From Abditibacteriota bacterium (GTDB lineage Bacteria; Armatimonadota; UBA5829), in contig JAFSVJ010000017.1 of assembly GCA_017445025.1 (NCBI GenBank), forward strand, positions 1-48,831: DNA of 48,831 nt, given 5' to 3'. The notes beneath the pieces are model-generated. The model was not told the DNA's origin. It worked only from the letters and a program-made list of their open reading frames with translations, and made no database searches. This document shows, one piece after another, positions 26,266 through 35,138 of this stretch. Every line of letters begins with the position of its first letter. Within the stretch, counting starts at the first letter, position 1. A program made the position numbers and the translations under genes.

Positions 26266-27210
26266 ATGAATTATCAAGTCATCGGAAAAGAACAAAAATT
26301 ATTCGGACCTTATACTGTGGAAAGGCTTTCTGCTTTTGCGGAAGCCGGGAAGCTTAGGGGAAATATGATTCTTGTGGACGAAAACGGTTCTAAAATTTAT
26401 GCTTCCAATGTGGTTCCTTCTTTAATGGATCATCCTACTCACGGATTGAATGTTCCCGGGGAGACTCCCACTGCTACCAATGTCACAAACACATCTTCCG
26501 ATGATTATGTGGTAATTGAACCTGATGATTCTCCCACACCCACCACTGTTTCAAATTCAAACAGTTATGTGGAAATAACTCCCGACCCCATAACCCCAAA
26601 GGAGCCGGTTTGGACTATGATAGGTGCTGATGGTAATTCTTATGGGCCATATACAAAAGCTGAGCTTACTTCTTTTATTTCCGAAAACAGAATAACTCCC
26701 AATACAATTTTAACGGATGAATATGGAAGACAATCTCAAGCCAATTCAATATTAAGCTTTGGATATCAAAGCCAAAGTTATGGCAATCAAGGTTATGGCG
26801 CTACATCAAATTACGGTGGACAGTATGGTGCCGGTCAGGGTTATGGAAGACCTAACTATGTTGGTAATGATAGTGGAACAGGGACAGGTGCTGTTTTGCC
26901 TTTGGAACTTCGCGGTCTTAACTGGGGTGCATTTTTCCTTCATTGGATATGGGGAATTCCTAATAAAACATATTTAGCTTTTTTGTGGTTTGCTATAGGT
27001 TGGATTATGTGTTTTGTTCTTTTATTTAAAGGCAACGAATGGGCATGGCAAAACAGAAGGTTTTCTTCTGTTGAAGAGTTTAAAGAAATACAAAGACAAT
27101 GGACTATATGGGGTATAATTTGCTTTGTTTTTCTTGAGTTACCTGCTATAATTTTCTTTGTTATTGTACCATTTATAGCTATGATTGGTGGTATGGCGTC
27201 AAGTTTTTAA
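26266..27210 (+). CDS. Membrane protein with two GYF_2-like domains
   Basis: 314 residues. Two GYF_2-like domains lie at about 2-50 (IGKEQKLFGPYTVERLSAFA) and 122-165 (GADGNSYGPYTKAELTSFIS); a Pro/Thr/Ser linker separates them, and a Gly/Tyr/Gln-rich low-complexity segment (about 165-200) follows. The C-terminus has LRGLNWGAFFLHWIWGI, a TM helix, FKGNEWAWQNRRFSSVEEF and a second TM pair. GYF_2 domains bind proline-rich or other peptides; the membrane part resembles the small NWGAF-type membrane domain found in many bacteria. The next gene is a paralogue of just the C-terminal part. The role is unknown. Confidence 0.7.
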   Translation: MNYQVIGKEQKLFGPYTVERLSAFAEAGKLRGNMILVDENGSKIYASNVVPSLMDHPTHGLNVPGETPTATNVTNTSSDDYVVIEPDDSPTPTTVSNSNSYVEITPDPITPKEPVWTMIGADGNSYGPYTKAELTSFISENRITPNTILTDEYGRQSQANSILSFGYQSQSYGNQGYGATSNYGGQYGAGQGYGRPNYVGNDSGTGTGAVLPLELRGLNWGAFFLHWIWGIPNKTYLAFLWFAIGWIMCFVLLFKGNEWAWQNRRFSSVEEFKEIQRQWTIWGIICFVFLELPAIIFFVIVPFIAMIGGMASSF

Positions 27211-27248
27211 AAGTGTCAATTAAAATTGCAAGTTAAAAAATATTTTTT

Positions 27249-27701
27249 ATGGAAGAAGAAAATAATAAATATAAAAATAAACACGGCACTTTTACCGGTC
27301 AAGCTGAAGATGCAGAAGTTAATACTCCTGAGAATATTGACTATGGAGATTATGAAAACGATAGTGGAGAAGGTGAGGATGCAGAACTTCCTCCACAGCT
27401 TCGTGGTCTCAACTGGGGTGCCTTTTTCTTGGGCTGGATATGGGGTATAGCTCACAATTTACTTATAACTCTCTTGACTTTAATTCCATACGTGGGATTT
27501 ATTATGAATTTTGTTTTACTTTTCAAAGGTAATGAATGGGCATGGCAAAACAGAAGGTTTAAATCTGTGGATCATTTCAAAAAGGTTCAGAGAATTTGGC
27601 TTATTTGGGGTATTATATATTTCTTATTTTTACTCTTTGTTGTGGGAAGTTGGCTTTTTGTGGCTTATATGATGTTAATGACGAGAAGTAAGGTTGGTTA
27701 G
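27249..27701 (+). CDS. Membrane protein, paralogue of the GYF protein C-terminus
   Basis: 150 residues. After an acidic N-terminus (DYENDSGEGEDAEL) it repeats the preceding protein: LRGLNWGAFFLGWIWGI, NFVLLFKGNEWAWQNRRF and the RIWLIWGI helix. The GYF domains are absent, so it looks like a partial tandem duplication that has since diverged. Start ATG 27249; RBS not obvious. Two to three TM helices. Confidence 0.65.
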   Translation: MEEENNKYKNKHGTFTGQAEDAEVNTPENIDYGDYENDSGEGEDAELPPQLRGLNWGAFFLGWIWGIAHNLLITLLTLIPYVGFIMNFVLLFKGNEWAWQNRRFKSVDHFKKVQRIWLIWGIIYFLFLLFVVGSWLFVAYMMLMTRSKVG

Positions 27702-27707
27702 ATTTCT

Positions 27708-28793
27708 GTGAATATAGTTTTAACGGGTGGAGGCACCGGCGGTCATGTTTATCCCGCCATAAGTATAGCCCAAACTCTTAAAGATTTAGATGAAAAAATA
27801 AAAATATTATACATAGGAAGTTCTTCTTCAATTGAAGAAAGAGTATCCGCAAGTCATAATATAGATTTTATAGGCGTTCACAGTGCATCACTGCCTGAGA
27901 TAAAAAGTTTTAAATGTTTAAAAGCTATTAAGGATGTGGCACAGGGTGTTGTGGAGGCTAAGAAAGCCCTTGACAGCTTTGACTGTGACCTTGTATTTGG
28001 AACAGGTGGCTATGTTTGTTATCCTGTATTTATTGCTCAAAAAATGAGAAAGAAGCCCATAGTTATTCATGAGCAAAATGCCATTGGCGGAAAGACTAAT
28101 AAAGAATTTGCCAAATATGCCACCTATATATGCACTACCTTTGATAACAAAGATTTTCCTTTGGAAAAGATAGTTCAAACCGGGCTTCCCATTCGTAAGT
28201 CTTTTAAAATCCAAATTCCCAAAAAATATTATTCAGAAGATTTTGGTATTCCAAAAGATAAGTTTGTGATTCTTGTTTGTGGTGGTAGCCAAGGTGCCAA
28301 GGCCATAAACGATACTATTGTTGAAATACTTCCGCAGTTAAAGGATGAGAATATAGAAATTATCCATCAGACAGGAAAAAAGAAATATGAGGATGTTATT
28401 AATGCCACCAAAGGTATAGAGGCTCACAATTATCATCCCTATGATTATATTGATATGTATAAGGCTCTCAATGTAGCCGATTTGGTTATAGGACGGGCGG
28501 GAGCTTCCACTTTAACGGAAATCTTAACTCAAGGTGTGCCTTCGGTTTTGATACCTTTTCCCTATGCGGCAAGTAATCACCAGTTTTACAATGCAAAGCA
28601 TTCTTCCGACGAAGGAGCAAGTATTCTTATAGAAGAAAAGAACTTAAAGGGAGAGGAACTTTTAAAAATTATTAAGGACCTTATTCAAAATCCCGAAAAG
28701 CTTAGGGAAATGAGCCTTGCCACAGAAAAGGTTATTATCCCCAACCCGGAAGAAAAAATAGTGGAAGTTATCTTCAAAACTTTAAATAAGTAA
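27708..28793 (+). CDS. murG: UDP-GlcNAc:lipid I N-acetylglucosaminyltransferase
   Basis: 361 residues, GT28. It adds GlcNAc to lipid I to make lipid II on the cytoplasmic membrane face. N-terminal Gly loop TGGGTGGHVYPAISIAQTL (G7-H13), then HEQNAIGGKTNKEFAKYA, the second Gly loop VCGGSQGAKAIND, and IGRAGASTLTEILTQGVPSV near the donor site. The start is GTG at 27708, six bases after the previous stop, with only a weak RBS. The UroD-family gene starts one base after its stop. No mur/fts cluster is present. Confidence 0.96.
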   Translation: MNIVLTGGGTGGHVYPAISIAQTLKDLDEKIKILYIGSSSSIEERVSASHNIDFIGVHSASLPEIKSFKCLKAIKDVAQGVVEAKKALDSFDCDLVFGTGGYVCYPVFIAQKMRKKPIVIHEQNAIGGKTNKEFAKYATYICTTFDNKDFPLEKIVQTGLPIRKSFKIQIPKKYYSEDFGIPKDKFVILVCGGSQGAKAINDTIVEILPQLKDENIEIIHQTGKKKYEDVINATKGIEAHNYHPYDYIDMYKALNVADLVIGRAGASTLTEILTQGVPSVLIPFPYAASNHQFYNAKHSSDEGASILIEEKNLKGEELLKIIKDLIQNPEKLREMSLATEKVIIPNPEEKIVEVIFKTLNK

Positions 28794-28794
28794 A

Positions 28795-29880
28795 ATGACA
28801 GAATTAGAATTATATAAAAATACCGTAGGTCACAAAGGTGTGGGCAAATTTCTATTTTATACCCAATTTGTCCATGATATGTTAATCCCTTTTGCGGAGT
28901 ATCTCGGTCTTGACACAAATGAAGAAGACGAAATACTTTGTCATAAAATATCCGAAAAGTTTGGGATGTTTGCCCCTGTATTTTTGGTTCCGAAAAATGT
29001 AAAGAAGCCTTCAGTGGACCGGTTTTTGTCATATTATAAAGATTTTGATATTCCAAAGGGTGCTTTTATTAATTATTTGGGAGTATTGGAAGCCCCCAGC
29101 CCGGATAGCGGTTTTCATTTCACCCAATATATAAGTCCTTTGAGAAACAGGGACTGTTTAAAAGACATGGAAGAGTATCCCATAGATAATTATATTGATG
29201 CTGATTATTCTCACTTTAAAGAAGTGGCAGACAAGGCTCACAGTGAAGGAAAAGCGGTCACTTGTTGGGTAGGACAGATATATGAGAGTGCATGGCAAAT
29301 AAGAGGGTATGAAGAATATCTTATGGATATGATAGAGGCTCCTGAAAACTGTGAGTGTTTGCTTGACAGAATTACTGAGAATTGTATAAAAATAGCCAAG
29401 GAAGCAGCCAAGGCGGGAGCCGACTATATCAGAACCGGTGATGATGTGGCAAATCAAAGAGCTTTAATGTTTAACATTGATATGTGGAGAAAGTTTCAAA
29501 AGAAACATTGGAAGCGTGTTTATGATGCCGCAAGAGATATTAATCCTAATATAGGTATATGGTATCACAGTGACGGAAATATTATGGATATTATTCCCGA
29601 ACTTATTGAAATAGGGGTCACCATACTCAATCCCATACAACCTGAATGTTTGGATGTGGAGAAAGTAAAGAGAGAATTCGGTAAGGATTTGGTCCTTGAC
29701 GGATGCATAGGAACTCAAACTGTAATGCCTTTCGGAAAGCCGGAGGATGTTCGCGAAACAGTAAAAAGGTGTAAAGATATAGTTTTTGACGGAGCTTTGA
29801 TTTTAAGTCCCACTCATGTTTTAGAGCCGGAAGTTCCCATTGACAATATAATGGCGTTTATTGAAGAAAGCCTCAAATAA
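28795..29880 (+). CDS. Uroporphyrinogen decarboxylase (UroD) family protein
   Basis: 361 residues. UroD/MtaA-like TIM barrel with KEAAKAGADYIRTGDDVANQ, GIWYHSDGNIMDIIPELIEI, NPIQPECLDVEKVKREFGKD and GCIGTQTVMPFGKPEDVRET. The N-terminal Arg-rich substrate motif of true HemE is not present. The group to which it is closest is the paralogous family often seen with corrinoid methyltransferases or in sugar-degrading bacteria; its substrate is not known. The gene starts one base after murG. Confidence 0.8.
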   Translation: MTELELYKNTVGHKGVGKFLFYTQFVHDMLIPFAEYLGLDTNEEDEILCHKISEKFGMFAPVFLVPKNVKKPSVDRFLSYYKDFDIPKGAFINYLGVLEAPSPDSGFHFTQYISPLRNRDCLKDMEEYPIDNYIDADYSHFKEVADKAHSEGKAVTCWVGQIYESAWQIRGYEEYLMDMIEAPENCECLLDRITENCIKIAKEAAKAGADYIRTGDDVANQRALMFNIDMWRKFQKKHWKRVYDAARDINPNIGIWYHSDGNIMDIIPELIEIGVTILNPIQPECLDVEKVKREFGKDLVLDGCIGTQTVMPFGKPEDVRETVKRCKDIVFDGALILSPTHVLEPEVPIDNIMAFIEESLK

Positions 29881-29890
29881 TGCACAAATC

Positions 29891-29955
29891 TGTCCCCCTA
29901 AAACTCGAAGAGTTTTGGGGGGTGGCAGTTGCGAAAGCAACTGACGGGGGGATGG
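29891..29955 (+). repeat. Paired-hairpin intergenic repeat, copy 2
   Basis: TGTCCCCCT, arm AAAACTC-GAA-GAGTTTT, GGGGGGTGGC, arm AGTTGC-GAAA-GCAACT, then GACGGGGGGATGG. Same frame as copies 1, 3, 4 and 5 with different but self-complementary arms. It begins 10 bp after the UroD-family stop. Confidence 0.8.
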
Positions 29956-30310
29956 AATTTAATGCATAATGCACAATGCACAATGCAAAATTTAATGCAG
30001 AATGCAAAATAATTGTGGTGCTTCGCACCACTAAGGTTGGCGGGCTCTAAATTTTACAGTCGCTCTATAAAATTTAGACGTCACCAATTCCCCCCTTTAA
30101 GCCATTTCCCAAAAAGTTTCACAAGTTCAACTTTTCGGGAACCCTTAGGCTTTCTCCCACCCACCCGGGATTATAGGGGGGTATATTATTCATTTTTCAT
30201 TAAATTTTGCATTTTTCATTTTGCATTTTTCATTAAAAAAGACGGTGGGATGGAAAAAAATGAAAAATGCACAATGCATAACAAATTTCTTTTTTAATAG
30301 GAGAAAGAAA
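29956..30310. repeat. Repeat-filled intergenic region with GTGGTGC hairpin
   Basis: 29961-30010 holds imperfect copies of AATGCACAATGC. 30011-30083 has an invariant hairpin GTGGTGC-TTC-GCACCAC and a second hairpin CTAAATTTTA / TAAAATTTAG, matching 39191-39265. Between 30100 and 30200 is G/C-rich palindromic sequence (CCACCCACCCGGGATTATAG, then GGGGGG). Then ATTTTGCATTTTTCATT repeats and a half element GACGGTGGGATGG at 30241. No gene and no convincing promoter seen. Confidence 0.6.
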
Positions 30311-31498
30311 ATGAAAAAAAAATTTTTAGTATTAGTCTTAATATTTATGACAGTTTGTGCTTTTGCCAATGAAATGATAGAAACTCAAAAAGGAAACTTT
30401 ATCTATGGAGTAAATGTGACTGAATTTGATTTGGAAAAGCCAATTTGGTCAGATATTAAATCAGATTTTAAAGGTGACACGGATATTTATCTTGTAGAGT
30501 TTAACTATCAAGGAGAAGTTCAAAGAAAAGTTCTTTTTGGTGGAGCCGGTGAAGAATGTATTGTAAAGCTTTTAGAAGATAAAGATGGATATATTTATCT
30601 CATTGGCACCGCATGGGAAGAAACTTTTGGAAGCGGTGATTTTGCAAAACTTAAATCTCACGGAAACAGGGATTGTTTTATTGCTAAACTTGATAGTGAA
30701 TTAAAAACTGTTAAAGTTGTAAATTTTGGAACTAAGGATTATGATTTTGCAGAAGATTTTATTTTAACGGATAAGGGTTTTTGTGTTGTCGGAAGAACTT
30801 TTTACAGTGATAACACTGAAGTTGCTTTTATCAGATTGTTTGATAAAGATTTAAATACACAAGCTCAAACAGAATTTAAGGGTTCATTTAATAAACCGGG
30901 AGATGCCATGGCTACATCTTTTGCTTCTGTTTGTCTCTCAGACACCGGAAATTATGTGTGTTGTGGGGCTGCTTCAACAGAAAGTGAGTCTGATGCAACC
31001 ATAGGTATTCTTGTGGAATTTGATAAAAATTTGGAAATAGTCAGAAAAGCATCAATAAAAGAAGGACCTTTATCTTTTACTTTACATAAAGTTATGACAA
31101 ATGAGGATGGTTATCTTGTTGCCGGAAACGCCACTCCTTATGAAACTCCTGTAGGTTTCTTTACAGCTTTTACAAAGAATTTTGATTTTATAAACAGACT
31201 GACATATACTCCGACAAGTCCATCTCAAGGAGAGTATTTTGTATATTGTTCTTTTCAAAATATTTTAAAAACCACACCTATAGTTGTTGTGGGATTTGCC
31301 GGAGAGTATAAAGGAAACGGAGATTATGAGGATGATTTCTTCCATCATTTCTATATTCCTTATGATAAAGAATTAAAAATAAAGAATGCGGTAAAATTGC
31401 CTAAAAACACCTTTGCTACCGTTAATACCAAAAATAACACTTTAATGAGTGTGGTTGAAGGAAAAGATAAGTTTACTCTTGTGGAAACAAAGTTATAA
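30311..31498 (+). CDS. Secreted propeller-like protein, paralogue 1 of 6
   Basis: 395 residues from the ATG at 30311 (ATAGGAGAAAGAAA upstream); the open frame extends back into repeat DNA without an RBS. Signal peptide MKKKFLVLVLIFMTVCAFA. The mature part repeats a blade-like unit: LEDKDGYIYLIGTAWEETFG, then SGDFAKLKSHGNRDCFIAKL, DSELKTVKVVNFGTKDYDFA, GFCVVGRTF, and the array-specific FKGSFNKPGDA. The pattern GxxDxFxxKxDxxL plus xDGxxxVVG resembles bacterial SBBP-type beta-propeller repeats. Predicted to be periplasmic or extracellular. It heads a gene series that ends with hypA-hypB-thioredoxin. Ligand unknown. Confidence 0.75.
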   Translation: MKKKFLVLVLIFMTVCAFANEMIETQKGNFIYGVNVTEFDLEKPIWSDIKSDFKGDTDIYLVEFNYQGEVQRKVLFGGAGEECIVKLLEDKDGYIYLIGTAWEETFGSGDFAKLKSHGNRDCFIAKLDSELKTVKVVNFGTKDYDFAEDFILTDKGFCVVGRTFYSDNTEVAFIRLFDKDLNTQAQTEFKGSFNKPGDAMATSFASVCLSDTGNYVCCGAASTESESDATIGILVEFDKNLEIVRKASIKEGPLSFTLHKVMTNEDGYLVAGNATPYETPVGFFTAFTKNFDFINRLTYTPTSPSQGEYFVYCSFQNILKTTPIVVVGFAGEYKGNGDYEDDFFHHFYIPYDKELKIKNAVKLPKNTFATVNTKNNTLMSVVEGKDKFTLVETKL

Positions 31499-31510
31499 AG
31501 GAGAAAAATA

Positions 31511-32671
31511 ATGAAAAAAGTTTTGTTTGTGTTTTTAATGGTATTGGTTGCAATGTCTTGCTTTGGTGCAAAATTAATCGAATCCGGTGATGGTTTGATT
31601 TTCATTACAAGTATGTCCCGTGATGATGAAAAAATAGGTGATTTTAAGAATATCACTCCTAACGGAATTACAGACGGTGTCATTTTCAAATTCAGTTATG
31701 ACACATCTTTATACAAGACTGCAAACATAGGTTCAAAGGATAAGGAAACAACTTTTTGGGGAGCTTGTGAAGGTGAGTATGGTGATACTTATGTAGTGGC
31801 AACTCAAATAGGGGAGGATGATCCCAATTACCGTGGCAGAGGTCAAGAAGATATTCTTGTGGCAAGATTTGACGAAAATCTGAATTGTCTTAATTATGAA
31901 ACCGCGGGAACCAAAAATATAGATTGTGCCTATGATATTATATTTACCAAAGACAAGAGAGTTGTTATTTGCGGTAGAAAAGGAACCTTGGATCAAAGCA
32001 GAGGTCTTGTTATGTCTTTCAATAATGAACTAAAAGATCAAAAACCTTTCACTTATGCCGGTTCTTTTGTGAAAGAAAATGACGCAGAATGGACAGAATT
32101 TGAGAGAATTATAGAAACAAAAGACGGTAATTTCTTTGTAGTAGGTTATACTACCGATAAGCTTAACGAAGACGGTGTATCAAAAGCAATAGTATTTTTG
32201 CTTGACAAGAACTTTAATGTTTTAAAGAAAAATACCTATGGTGGAAACGGAACAGATTTAAAATTTAGCGGTGTTATTGAAAAGCCTGAAGGTGGATTTA
32301 TTCTTGTAGGTTACAACGATTACGGAATGGATCAAAAAGGTTGTGTTATGGAAATAGACAAGAACCTTAACAAGATTAATTATTATGCTTATATGCCGGT
32401 GGTAAAAGGTAAAAAAGTTAGATTTAACAATTTAAATTCCATTCAGCCTTTCCAAGGTAACACAGGTGGATATTTGATATTCGGAGATTGTGGCGATACC
32501 GAAACCACAAGTTATTATGTTTTGTATAATAAAGGTGTATTTAGTGAATTTTGTGACTTGCCGGAGCGAGATTTTATGTTCCCAATAGCTTGTCGCGGTG
32601 ATCAATTGTTTATTTTGAGCAGAAATTTCCAAAAGGGTAAAGTGACCTTAGAGGAAATCGGCTGGTTCTAA
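31511..32671 (+). CDS. Secreted propeller-like protein, paralogue 2 of 6
   Basis: 386 residues, 12 bp after paralogue 1, RBS AAAGGAG. Signal peptide MKKVLFVFLMVLVAMSCFG. Repeats include RGQEDILVARFDENLNCLNY, VVICGRKG, AGSFVKENDAEWTEFERIIE, FFVVGYTT and GGFILVGYNDYGMDQKGCVM. The C-terminal unit IQPFQGNTGGYLIFGDCGD is shared with paralogue 3. It ends in EEIGWF, similar to the NAWF end of paralogue 3, whereas 1, 4 and 5 end in Lys/Leu/Ser-rich strands. No enzyme motif recognised. Confidence 0.75.
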   Translation: MKKVLFVFLMVLVAMSCFGAKLIESGDGLIFITSMSRDDEKIGDFKNITPNGITDGVIFKFSYDTSLYKTANIGSKDKETTFWGACEGEYGDTYVVATQIGEDDPNYRGRGQEDILVARFDENLNCLNYETAGTKNIDCAYDIIFTKDKRVVICGRKGTLDQSRGLVMSFNNELKDQKPFTYAGSFVKENDAEWTEFERIIETKDGNFFVVGYTTDKLNEDGVSKAIVFLLDKNFNVLKKNTYGGNGTDLKFSGVIEKPEGGFILVGYNDYGMDQKGCVMEIDKNLNKINYYAYMPVVKGKKVRFNNLNSIQPFQGNTGGYLIFGDCGDTETTSYYVLYNKGVFSEFCDLPERDFMFPIACRGDQLFILSRNFQKGKVTLEEIGWF

Positions 32672-32707
32672 TTTTGCCTTTGGCATCTCCTTTTTCGAGG
32701 TGAAATT

Positions 32708-33886
32708 ATGAAAAAAATAATATTATGTTTGTTGATATTAAGTTTAACGGCTTCCGCTTTTGCCTCCCGTTTGCTTAGGGCGGGGGACAGTCTTATATAT
32801 GTTTTAACCATAGACAATACCCAACGTGGCACGGGAGATTTTTTTGAACTCAAAGGTGACGGTTTATCTGATGGTGTTGTAGTCAAGTATGACAAAGATT
32901 TAACCTTCAAAAAAATGGTTAATTCGGGGTGTTCATATCAAGTTTCTTTTTTTGATGCGGTTTATGACAGCAAAGGTTATATAACAGTTATGGGGTATGC
33001 CTCTAAGGAAGCCTTTGGCACAGGTATTTTAAAGGATCTGAAGCCCAAAGGTGGAGCAGATATAATCCTTGTAAAATATGATATGGACTTAAACATAGTC
33101 AAAATTAACAATATAGGAACAAAATTAAACGATTGGGGCAACAGAATAATCCTTTCAAGCAAAGGGAACTATATAGTTGTGGGTCATGAAACAGACCAAA
33201 CTCTCACCAAAGCTATTATATATTCTGTGGATGAAAATTTGGAAATAAACAATAAAGCCACTTTTTTAGGCAGTTTTAACAAGCCTTCCGATTCCAAGTT
33301 TAATATTTTTTATAATGTAATTGAAACCAAGTCCGGTGATTTTGCACTTTGTGGTGTTATAGCAAAGTCTTATCCCGAGGGCTCTTATGCGGATAAGGGT
33401 TTAGTGGTGGTTTATGATAATAAATTTAAGATAAAGAATAAGGCTTCCTTTGGCACAAGCACTCAATGGATTACTTTGGCAGATTTGATAGAAAAGCCGG
33501 AAGGCGGTTTTATTATCATCGGACGGACTGGAGGAGAATCCGAGAAAGGAGTTCTTTTGGATTTAGATAAAAATCTTTTGAAAACAGATGTTAAATTCCA
33601 TTTCCCCACTCTTTCCGGAGGAATGCCCAATTACAATGATTTATTATCAATTCAGCCTTTTACAGGTAACGGTGGAGGATATTTGATTTTCGGAGCCGCT
33701 TTTTATAACAAAAGAGGTTATGTCACTTATTACATGGTATATGACAGCGAAAACGGTTTTGAAGAGATATGTCCCTTGCCTGAATTGACTGACATAAACT
33801 ATTATGTGGGTCCCGATTCAAGTTTTTATATAATAGGTTATGATAAAGAGGGAAATCTGTCCCCGAATACTAACGCTTGGTTTTAA
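32708..33886 (+). CDS. Secreted propeller-like protein, paralogue 3 of 6
   Basis: 392 residues, 36 bp after paralogue 2; RBS CGAGGTG. Signal peptide MKKIILCLLILSLTASAFA. Units: YGYASKEAFG-type blade, LKPKGGADIILVKYDMDLNI, YIVVGHETD, LGSFNKPSDSKFNIFYNVIE, GGFIIIGRTGGESEKGVLLD, IQPFTGNGGGYLIFGAAFYN. Closest to paralogues 2 and 6 by these shared segments. Exported, soluble, function unknown. Confidence 0.75.
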   Translation: MKKIILCLLILSLTASAFASRLLRAGDSLIYVLTIDNTQRGTGDFFELKGDGLSDGVVVKYDKDLTFKKMVNSGCSYQVSFFDAVYDSKGYITVMGYASKEAFGTGILKDLKPKGGADIILVKYDMDLNIVKINNIGTKLNDWGNRIILSSKGNYIVVGHETDQTLTKAIIYSVDENLEINNKATFLGSFNKPSDSKFNIFYNVIETKSGDFALCGVIAKSYPEGSYADKGLVVVYDNKFKIKNKASFGTSTQWITLADLIEKPEGGFIIIGRTGGESEKGVLLDLDKNLLKTDVKFHFPTLSGGMPNYNDLLSIQPFTGNGGGYLIFGAAFYNKRGYVTYYMVYDSENGFEEICPLPELTDINYYVGPDSSFYIIGYDKEGNLSPNTNAWF

Positions 33887-33902
33887 GTAAGGAGATATAA
33901 AA

Positions 33903-35066
33903 ATGAAGAAATTATTACTTAGTTTATTGATTGTTATTATGGTAAGTTCACTTTATGCGGGTAAATTTATCGAAACAAGTGATCACAATTTTCTTTATGT
34001 AGGCGGTGCCTCACCGGAGACAAGAGAAGCTTGTGGAATTAAAAGCACAGAAGCTTTCGGTTTTTCTGATGCTTATATTATAAAATATAATGCTAAACCT
34101 GAATATGTATCTGACGCAGTTTTTGGCGGAGAAGGTAGTGAATATTTTTCCGGTGTATGCGAAGCTGCTGATGGAACCTACATTGCTGTAGGTTGTGTTG
34201 ATGCCAAATCTATTGGAACAGGCAAATTTACCGGTATGAAAGGTGTAGGCGGTCAGGATCTTTTTCTTGTTAAGTTTGATAAGGATTTAAAGGTTCTTGA
34301 TGAAACTGTATTAGGAACAGCGGGTGATGATCAGGTAAACGATATTTTTGCGGACAAAGAAGGAAATATATTTGTTATAGGTTCTTCCTTAACCGATGCC
34401 AAAAAAGCTTATGCTTATAAACTTTCAGAAGATTTGACATTAATTAAGACCGCAACTCATGTGGGCAGTCATAAAAAGGCAAGAGACGCTAAGTATACAG
34501 ATTTTGAAGGGGGTTCTCTTATAAAAGGCGGTGAATTACTGTTATACGGTTTCTCTTCTCTGGATATAAACACAGAAAACGAAGCTAAAGTTTTTATGGT
34601 TATCTATGACAAGAACTTAACTGTAAAGAAATATCAATTATATTATGTTGATGATATTCACATTTATGGGATAGCTGAAAAAGAAGACGGATTTATAGGT
34701 GTGGGCACTTTAGAAGAAAACGATAAAATGTATGGTTATGTTTTGAACGTTGATAAAGAATTAATGCAAAAGAGCAAAGACAGATTCTCTGCTATAGATG
34801 ATGAAGGAAAACCGGATGAAACATTTTTCTTTACAGTTCATCCTTACAAAGAGGGCTTTTTCGTAACCGGTGATACTTTTGATAAAACCGAGGATATTTT
34901 CTTCCCCGTTAATTTTGGTATAATTTATAAAGGTGACAAATTCGGAGAAGTAATTTCTCTACCTCAGCTCACAAATGTGGAATATGTAAAATTAAATGAT
35001 ACAGACTTTGCCACAGCCGGATTTGAAGGAAGCAAATTTGTTATAAAGAAAATAAGTCTTAAATAA
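33903..35066 (+). CDS. Secreted propeller-like protein, paralogue 4 of 6
   Basis: 387 residues, 16 bp after paralogue 3; RBS AAGGAGATAT. Signal peptide MKKLLLSLLIVIMVSSLYA. Units: GEGSEYFSGVCEAADGTYIA, GTGKFTGMKGVGGQDLFLVK, FDKDLKVLDETVLGTAGDDQ, IFVIGSSL, VGSHKKARDAKYTDFEGGSL, LLLYGFSS. With paralogue 5 it forms a pair (both begin KFIETSDHNFLYVGGAS or a close variant and end VIKKISL/VIKSISL). Exported; function unknown. Confidence 0.75.
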   Translation: MKKLLLSLLIVIMVSSLYAGKFIETSDHNFLYVGGASPETREACGIKSTEAFGFSDAYIIKYNAKPEYVSDAVFGGEGSEYFSGVCEAADGTYIAVGCVDAKSIGTGKFTGMKGVGGQDLFLVKFDKDLKVLDETVLGTAGDDQVNDIFADKEGNIFVIGSSLTDAKKAYAYKLSEDLTLIKTATHVGSHKKARDAKYTDFEGGSLIKGGELLLYGFSSLDINTENEAKVFMVIYDKNLTVKKYQLYYVDDIHIYGIAEKEDGFIGVGTLEENDKMYGYVLNVDKELMQKSKDRFSAIDDEGKPDETFFFTVHPYKEGFFVTGDTFDKTEDIFFPVNFGIIYKGDKFGEVISLPQLTNVEYVKLNDTDFATAGFEGSKFVIKKISLK

Positions 35067-35138
35067 TGGCATAAGGTGCAATAGCACAAAATATGTTTAG
35101 TGTTTGTTTTAAATTTCGTTTTTAAATAGGAGAAGAAA

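Noticed and set aside
30013-30297. Open frame of 94 codons in the intergenic region
   Set aside because: It lies across the GTGGTGC hairpins and ATTTTGCATT repeats, has no RBS and no protein-like composition.
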